DNA of 64,000 nt from an uncultured delta proteobacterium. Lineage in GTDB: Bacteria > Bdellovibrionota_C > UBA2361 > OMII01. The stretch is from assembly GCA_903904735.1 (NCBI GenBank), contig CAIVDM010000015.1, positions 1 to 64,000 on the forward strand, in the 5' to 3' direction. Made by a program: the position numbers and the translations under genes. Under the pieces are notes generated by a model that did no database searches, was not told where the DNA came from, and was given only the letters and a program-made list of their open reading frames with translations. The stretch's first letter is position 1. Each line of letters begins with the position of its first letter. Shown piece by piece: positions 59,820 to 64,000 of the stretch.

Positions 59820-61499
59820 ATGACGGGCGTCAGAACGGGTATTTTCATGGCGCGCTGTAGCTTCCATGGCGATTCCGAAGAAGGAAATAGCCCGACACAT
59901 AACCGCGGATTAAAAGTCTATCTCATTGGTTGTTTTGTTTTGTCGGGGTCGCTCCCGCTTCGCGTGTGCCAAGCGCAACCTCAGCAAGTGGATTTCGGCG
60001 GAATTAAGATACCCGTCGAGTCCAAATCAACCATGGGCGCCGACTCCGTGGCGATTCAATTCGGGGGCGAGAAATTCCTAACCACAGAGGGACAAGCTGG
60101 GCGTTCCGTCGCGCTGAGACTTTTACGAAACCCTGAGAGAACCAAGGGATCAGAGGAGATCCTTCCCTCGATTGTCTCAGCCGCGATAAGGGCTCAGGAC
60201 GCGCAGATTCTTACTGCGGTGATTGATCAAGGTCTCGCGGCAGTCAAAGGATCTCCTTTGACCGCTGAGGAGATGTGGCGACAGCTAGCGGAAACACCTC
60301 TCGGACAGAGGCTTGTGACAGAGGCTCTTTCGCGCAGAACGAGTCAGTATAGCGAAGGTGTATGCGTCGCTTCGCTCGAGTGCTCTCGACATGGAAGCGT
60401 CGGGCGACTCAGTACGGAGGTATCTTCCATGTGCCTTGATAGCGTCATCGATCGGGTGGTGGCTGATGGCTTTTCTGGCGCTCGAAGTGATCTCTCGAGT
60501 AAGCGAATACAAGACGCGATGAGCGCTTTCGGTAACGCCGACCGAAAAGCCGTTGAGAGCGCGAACCTCTTGGCGCGTTCCCTGCGGCAAGTTCAGGAGG
60601 CGAGAACCACTGACGATTATCTCACCGCTCGTGACGCGCTATTCCGCGATTTTTTGGAAAGGGGTGTCTCGCGTGATAGCGCGGCGGCAATGATCTCTTT
60701 TGACGATTCCTTTATCGAACGATCAATCGCCGCGGCGGATTCGAGCCGAGCGCTGTTACTAGTGCCCCATTTATCGTTTGACCGTAGAACTCAACGAACT
60801 CATGAACTGGTGCTTAAGGCGCTTCAAGGATTAAAGGAAGATGAACACTGGGTGCTTGGTGAGCGCGGTGTCGTGGAGGGATTGCTTCAGTTCGCCGCAA
60901 GGGATACGGAGATCGCCGACGCGTTAGAGCGCCAGCTAGGTCGTGTGATCACTACCTTAGCCCAGGGCAAGGAAACAGAAGCGCTGGTCGATCTCGTACG
61001 GCGCGTCCAGCGACAAGCGGGGGCAGACCTCCAGCGGCTTCAGCCGGCCATCGTGTCGGCGATTAGCTCTTTTCTGGCGCGAGGAAACATCGACGGCGCG
61101 GCGCGCCTTAGACATGAGTGGGGAGGAAGTCTTCCGATGTCGCTCCGACTGCGTTGGTGGTTGATACGTACGAGAGCGGTTTTGTGGTGCGCGGTCCTAG
61201 CGGTGATCGGTGTAGGTGTTTTAACGCTGCGGCTAAGGAGATCTCGTCCTCAACTGGGTAGCGTGACCTCGGCTGATACATCTCAACCGAAATGGCCCCC
61301 TGGTTATGAGGAGGCGATGCGTCAGGTGGGCTTAACACCTGGCCTCTCGCTCGTTGAGATCAAACAAGCCTATCGAACGGCGATAAAACGAGACCATCCG
61401 GATCTAAATCCTCACGCTTCGGCTGAACAGCAGGCGAAGTTTCGTGAGATAGTGGCGAATTTTGAGCGTGTTATTGAGCTTCACCAACACATACGTTGA
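59820..61499 (+). CDS. Membrane protein with C-terminal J-domain
   Basis: The 559-residue protein has a hydrophobic signal-like segment (KVYLIGCFVLSGSLPLRVCQA, residues 31-50). A long helical region without recognised domain (about 60-440), a transmembrane helix (AVLWCAVLAVIGVGVLTL, near 460) and a cytosolic J-domain at the end follow. IKQAYRTAIKRDHPDLNP carries the HPD motif that stimulates DnaK ATPase. This topology puts the long helical part in the periplasm and DnaK recruitment in the cytosol. AGGGAG lies 8 nt before ATG. It starts 11 nt after the DUF1573 gene. Its client is unknown. Confidence 0.83.
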   Translation: MTGVRTGIFMARCSFHGDSEEGNSPTHNRGLKVYLIGCFVLSGSLPLRVCQAQPQQVDFGGIKIPVESKSTMGADSVAIQFGGEKFLTTEGQAGRSVALRLLRNPERTKGSEEILPSIVSAAIRAQDAQILTAVIDQGLAAVKGSPLTAEEMWRQLAETPLGQRLVTEALSRRTSQYSEGVCVASLECSRHGSVGRLSTEVSSMCLDSVIDRVVADGFSGARSDLSSKRIQDAMSAFGNADRKAVESANLLARSLRQVQEARTTDDYLTARDALFRDFLERGVSRDSAAAMISFDDSFIERSIAAADSSRALLLVPHLSFDRRTQRTHELVLKALQGLKEDEHWVLGERGVVEGLLQFAARDTEIADALERQLGRVITTLAQGKETEALVDLVRRVQRQAGADLQRLQPAIVSAISSFLARGNIDGAARLRHEWGGSLPMSLRLRWWLIRTRAVLWCAVLAVIGVGVLTLRLRRSRPQLGSVTSADTSQPKWPPGYEEAMRQVGLTPGLSLVEIKQAYRTAIKRDHPDLNPHASAEQQAKFREIVANFERVIELHQHIR

Positions 61500-61887
61500 G
61501 GTGCTGACGCGCGGTAAAACGCCTGGCGGAATGGAACAGGGCGTCTCTCCCATTAAGGGCGAGACTGCTGTGGCGCCGCGCCGCGATTCGAGGGGCTCGT
61601 TTTCGGGAGCTATCGGGGGTAAGGGGATGGCGGATTGTCTTGAACACGCGAGCCCCGATACGCGCACGGAGAGTTTCTGGGAGATCTCGGCAGCAAACAC
61701 CACTGATGAGGGCGGTAGCGAGGGGGGAGGTGACTTCGTCGAGCGCCAGACGGCGCCTGAATATGCTCACAAGCGCCCCTCGAATGTGTGTGTCGAGATC
61801 TTCGTACTCGTTGCACGTTGCCAGACCCCACCAAGGATTGCCTTGAGTAAGTTGAAAGGAGATTTCGCGAAAAAGAGTGGTGTTCAT
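61471..61887 (-). CDS. Possible small gene antisense to the J-domain gene end
   Basis: A 138-residue frame on the minus strand fills most of a gene-free stretch. AAGGGG lies 7 nt before its ATG, and the N-terminal 90 residues look like a helical protein (LDTHIRGALVSIFRRRLALDE). The C-terminal 45 residues are Arg/Ser-rich and less convincing. It overlaps the J-domain gene by 29 nt. I recognise no family, and an overlapping plus-strand frame of similar length exists, so the coding call is weak. Confidence 0.3.
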   Translation of the reverse strand: MNTTLFREISFQLTQGNPWWGLATCNEYEDLDTHIRGALVSIFRRRLALDEVTSPLATALISGVCCRDLPETLRARIGARVFKTIRHPLTPDSSRKRAPRIAARRHSSLALNGRDALFHSARRFTARQHLNVCVGEAQ

Positions 61888-62028
61888 ATCCATGCCCCTT
61901 GCCAGGCACAACCTGTGCCACTTCTCATGTTGGTGTAACTGCCTGAAATCCCAGCAGGGCTAGATCGGTTAGTGGTGTGTCGTGCGACAGTAGTGCTGCA
62001 TAATCCAGCAAAATGGAGGCCGCTTTCA

Positions 62029-62057
62029 GTGACAGAAACGAGGGGCTCCGGTATACT
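62029..62057 (+). promoter_or_regulatory. Sigma70-type promoter of the 4.5S RNA gene
   Basis: GTGACA (62029-62034), a 17-nt spacer and TATACT (62052-62057) are one mismatch each from TTGACA and TATAAT. Expected initiation at about 62064 agrees with the RNA's 5' end at about 62066. Confidence 0.6.
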
Positions 62058-62065
62058 CTTTTGTT

Positions 62066-62163
62066 GCGGCGATCGGAGGCGCGCGAGAAAGTGCGCGAAC
62101 CCGGCCAGGACCGGAAGGTAGCAACCGTAGTGCATGCATCTGTGATGCGTTACTGGTCGCCGC
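62066..62163 (+). ncRNA. ffs: Signal recognition particle 4.5S RNA
   Basis: The RNA is about 98 nt. The domain IV core is present: CAGGACCGGAAGGTAGCA, with the GGAA tetraloop and the internal loop bound by Ffh. The ends form a 9-bp stem, GCGGCGATC (62066-62074) with GGTCGCCGC (62155-62163, one G-U). It is the compact bacterial type without Alu domain. It lies 164 nt upstream of dnaX. A promoter precedes it. Confidence 0.93.
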
Positions 62164-62327
62164 GTTTATTCTAGTGACCATAGTCGCCTCGTTTCTTGAC
62201 CCGCTTTTCCATAACGGCGGTAGCGATATTCAGGTCAGCGATAGCGCGCCAGAGCGCAAAGTTAGTAGTGTGTTTTCACCGCAACCCGAGTATCTTTAAT
62301 CACCGAGATTTTCTAAGGGGCTATTCT

Positions 62328-64000
62328 GTGTCGTACCTCGTTTTAGCGCGTAAATACCGTCCTTCAGGCTTTTCTTCTGTGAGTGGTCAAGAGCATGTGA
62401 CCCGAACGCTCGCCAACGCGATAGCCCGCGATAAGGTCGTGCACGCGTATCTCTTCACGGGACCTCGTGGAGTAGGGAAGACCTCGGTATCGCGAATTTT
62501 GTCAAAGGCCCTTAACTGTCAGCGGCCGAACGGCGCCGAGCCTTGTCAGGAGTGTTCATGCTGCAAGGAGATCTCGACTGGCACAAGCCTCGCGGTACGA
62601 GAGATTGATGGCGCGTCGCACAATAGCGTCGACAACGTCCGAGACCTTATAGATTCTTTCAAGGCGCTCCCTCCCACCGGCTACAAGTTTAAGGTGTACA
62701 TCATCGACGAGGTACACATGCTTAGTATCTCGGCGTTCAACGCGCTTCTGAAGAGTCTTGAGGAGCCGCCGCCGAATACTGTTTTCATCCTCGCGACGAC
62801 AGATGTGCATAAGATTCCAGAAACGGTCATCTCGCGATGTCAGAGACATGATTTTCGCGCTCTCTCGGTCGATGTCATTCAGGCCCGTTTGACTGAGGTG
62901 AGCGCGACCGAAAAGCTCGTGGTGGAGCCGGAGGCGCTTACGTTGATAGCGAGGCTGGCTGACGGATCGATGCGCGACGCGCAAACCCTACTCGATCGCG
63001 TGCAGACCTATTGCGAGGGTGATATCACGGCGGCTGAGACAAGTCGCGCGTTGGGATCTGTTGAGCGGGTCGCGCTCGTTGGCCTTACGCAGCATATAGC
63101 CCGACGTGACGTGAGCGCGGCGCTTAATGCGGTGTCAGAGCTGTTCTCCACAGGCATAGATCCCTCAACGCTCCTGAAGGAATTCACCAATTTTTGGAGA
63201 GAGGTTTTTCTCGCCAAGTTGGGAGGTGAGGCGAGGCTCAAAAGCGTCGGTCTCAGTGATGATTCAATAGTTGAGTTGCTACGACTGGTTTCACCGCTTG
63301 AGCCAATCGATGTTCAGGATTTGTGGGATCTCGCCCGTGATGGCGCTGATCGGTGTCTACGAAGCTCGCATCAGCGCCATGGATTTGAGGCGCTTGTCGC
63401 CCGATTGGCGACTCGGCTGCCTGTTCGCGATATAGGGGAGCTTATCGGCGCCGCGCTTAGTCAGGGTGGCGCCACTCAAAGCGCCGCTTCTGGAGAACGA
63501 CGAGCCGCTCCGGCACCTCAGGCCAGTCGACCACCAAGTTCCGCTGAAACTACGCCGCGCACACCAACAGCATCGCAAGTATCAACGCCCCCTCAAACGA
63601 TGACCGCGCCTGTCAGTGAAGCTGCCTCTGGCTCTGGAGTCGGCGCTCTGCGATGGGAAAGCTTCCTCTCCTTTGCGGCTGATAAAGGAGGTAGGATTTT
63701 CTCTGAGAATCTAAAGCGAATTCGCGTCACGCGATTTGAGGTCGGCGCGTTAGAGGGAACCGGCCCAGAGTTCACCATTAACAGTATCATTCGTGATAAA
63801 GTTAAGCTCAATGAGCTTCTTTCTACGCACGCTGGCGAAGCGAAGCTTACGACATGGAAGATTCAACTTGCGAAGGGACCTGGCGCGACCGATGGTGCCG
63901 AGAGCGCGCGTGCGGTGGTAAAGGAGATGACGGCGGAATCGCTTGAGTCTCATCCGGCGCTTCAAAGCTTGCAGAAGGTGTTCCCTGGAAGCAAGGTAGA
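62328..64000 (+). CDS. dnaX: DNA polymerase III tau/gamma subunit, 3' end cut by the window edge
   Basis: This clamp-loader ATPase shows 557 codons in the window, with no stop reached. It opens SYLVLARKYRPSGFSSVSGQ. Walker A is TGPRGVGKTS. The zinc-binding CxxxxxxxxCxxCxxC sits in NCQRPNGAEPCQECSCC. Walker B DEVH follows in IIDEVHMLSISAFNALLK, then sensor 1 ATTD and SRCQRHDF. After about residue 370 a Pro/Ser/Ala linker leads into the tau-like C-terminal region. The start is GTG with AAGGGG 8 nt upstream. No A-rich slippery site for a gamma frameshift is visible up to the edge. Confidence 0.94.
   Translation, partial: MSYLVLARKYRPSGFSSVSGQEHVTRTLANAIARDKVVHAYLFTGPRGVGKTSVSRILSKALNCQRPNGAEPCQECSCCKEISTGTSLAVREIDGASHNSVDNVRDLIDSFKALPPTGYKFKVYIIDEVHMLSISAFNALLKSLEEPPPNTVFILATTDVHKIPETVISRCQRHDFRALSVDVIQARLTEVSATEKLVVEPEALTLIARLADGSMRDAQTLLDRVQTYCEGDITAAETSRALGSVERVALVGLTQHIARRDVSAALNAVSELFSTGIDPSTLLKEFTNFWREVFLAKLGGEARLKSVGLSDDSIVELLRLVSPLEPIDVQDLWDLARDGADRCLRSSHQRHGFEALVARLATRLPVRDIGELIGAALSQGGATQSAASGERRAAPAPQASRPPSSAETTPRTPTASQVSTPPQTMTAPVSEAASGSGVGALRWESFLSFAADKGGRIFSENLKRIRVTRFEVGALEGTGPEFTINSIIRDKVKLNELLSTHAGEAKLTTWKIQLAKGPGATDGAESARAVVKEMTAESLESHPALQSLQKVFPGSKV

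Noticed and set aside
61462-61938. 158-codon plus-strand frame after the J-domain gene
   Set aside because: Low-complexity Gly/Ser/Arg composition, start inside the J-domain gene, no ribosome-binding site.
1-64000. tRNA, rRNA, CRISPR, insertion sequence, prophage or plasmid origin
   Set aside because: I looked in all intergenic gaps for tRNA T-arm consensus, repeated spacers, terminal inverted repeats and transposase or integrase motifs, and saw none.

Overview
The window looks like chromosomal DNA of a Gram-negative, aerobic, free-living bacterium. The grounds are a PilQ-type secretin, lipoproteins, an O-antigen-ligase-like protein, a class A penicillin-binding protein, SURF1 (cytochrome oxidase assembly) and DUF1573. 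The gliding-type ABC exporter with DUF4340, the KaiC-like/hybrid-kinase pair, the AttEFGH-type set and a vWA membrane protein would suit a deltaproteobacterial-grade lineage such as Myxococcota, Bdellovibrionota or a relative. That placement is inference, because no rRNA or tRNA gene is present. I found no insertion sequence, phage or CRISPR array. The region reads as stable core genome with a few accessory islands.

Layout. 1-732: 5' part of tgt (minus strand). 974-6431: an unknown protein coupled to an AttE-F/G-H ABC exporter set. 6521-14073: a complete tryptophan operon in the order leader peptide-trpE-G-D-C-F-B-A, ending in a DAHP synthase gene. Most of its genes overlap or nearly touch. 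14075-17747: HAD phosphatase, pdxH, a sugar-epimerase-like protein and a methyltransferase. 17793-20892: SURF1 diverging from a tandem pair of ketoacyl synthase III-like genes, the first of which lacks every catalytic residue. 20897-25629 (minus strand): O-antigen-ligase-like protein, an unknown exported protein, a queuosine-precursor transporter and an M42 aminopeptidase. 26004-34106: a GH15-like protein, a KaiC-like ATPase with a hybrid kinase, and a TPR protein with a duplicated C-terminal domain. 34326-38993: gliding-type ABC exporter (GldA, GldF, GldG, DUF4340). 39040-48825: cell wall and housekeeping genes (GH24 muramidase, PBP1A, cyclophilin, vWA protein with a coiled-coil partner, PriA). 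49057-56394: type IV pilus assembly genes (pilM-like, pilN, pilO, pilQ) with two Gly-rich lipoproteins, closed by a strong terminator. 56883-61499: accB, accC, DUF1573 protein and a membrane J-domain protein. 62066-64000: 4.5S SRP RNA followed by dnaX, which runs off the window.

How the parts work together. The trp operon makes its own regulator visible: a short ORF with two adjacent Trp codons before trpE implies ribosome-mediated attenuation, and the DAHP synthase at the operon end feeds chorismate into the same pathway. tgt and the YhhQ-type transporter both serve queuosine modification of tRNA. GH24 muramidase and PBP1A diverge from a shared intergenic region containing a perfect 13-bp palindrome. 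The pil cluster is unusual: its PilM is degenerate, no pilP lies between pilO and pilQ, and pilQ has a structured leader that places the ribosome-binding core in a hairpin loop.

The best candidates for something undescribed are the dead/active ketoacyl synthase pair, the KaiC-like protein with a kinase carrying a pseudo-receiver, and the divergent pilus cluster.
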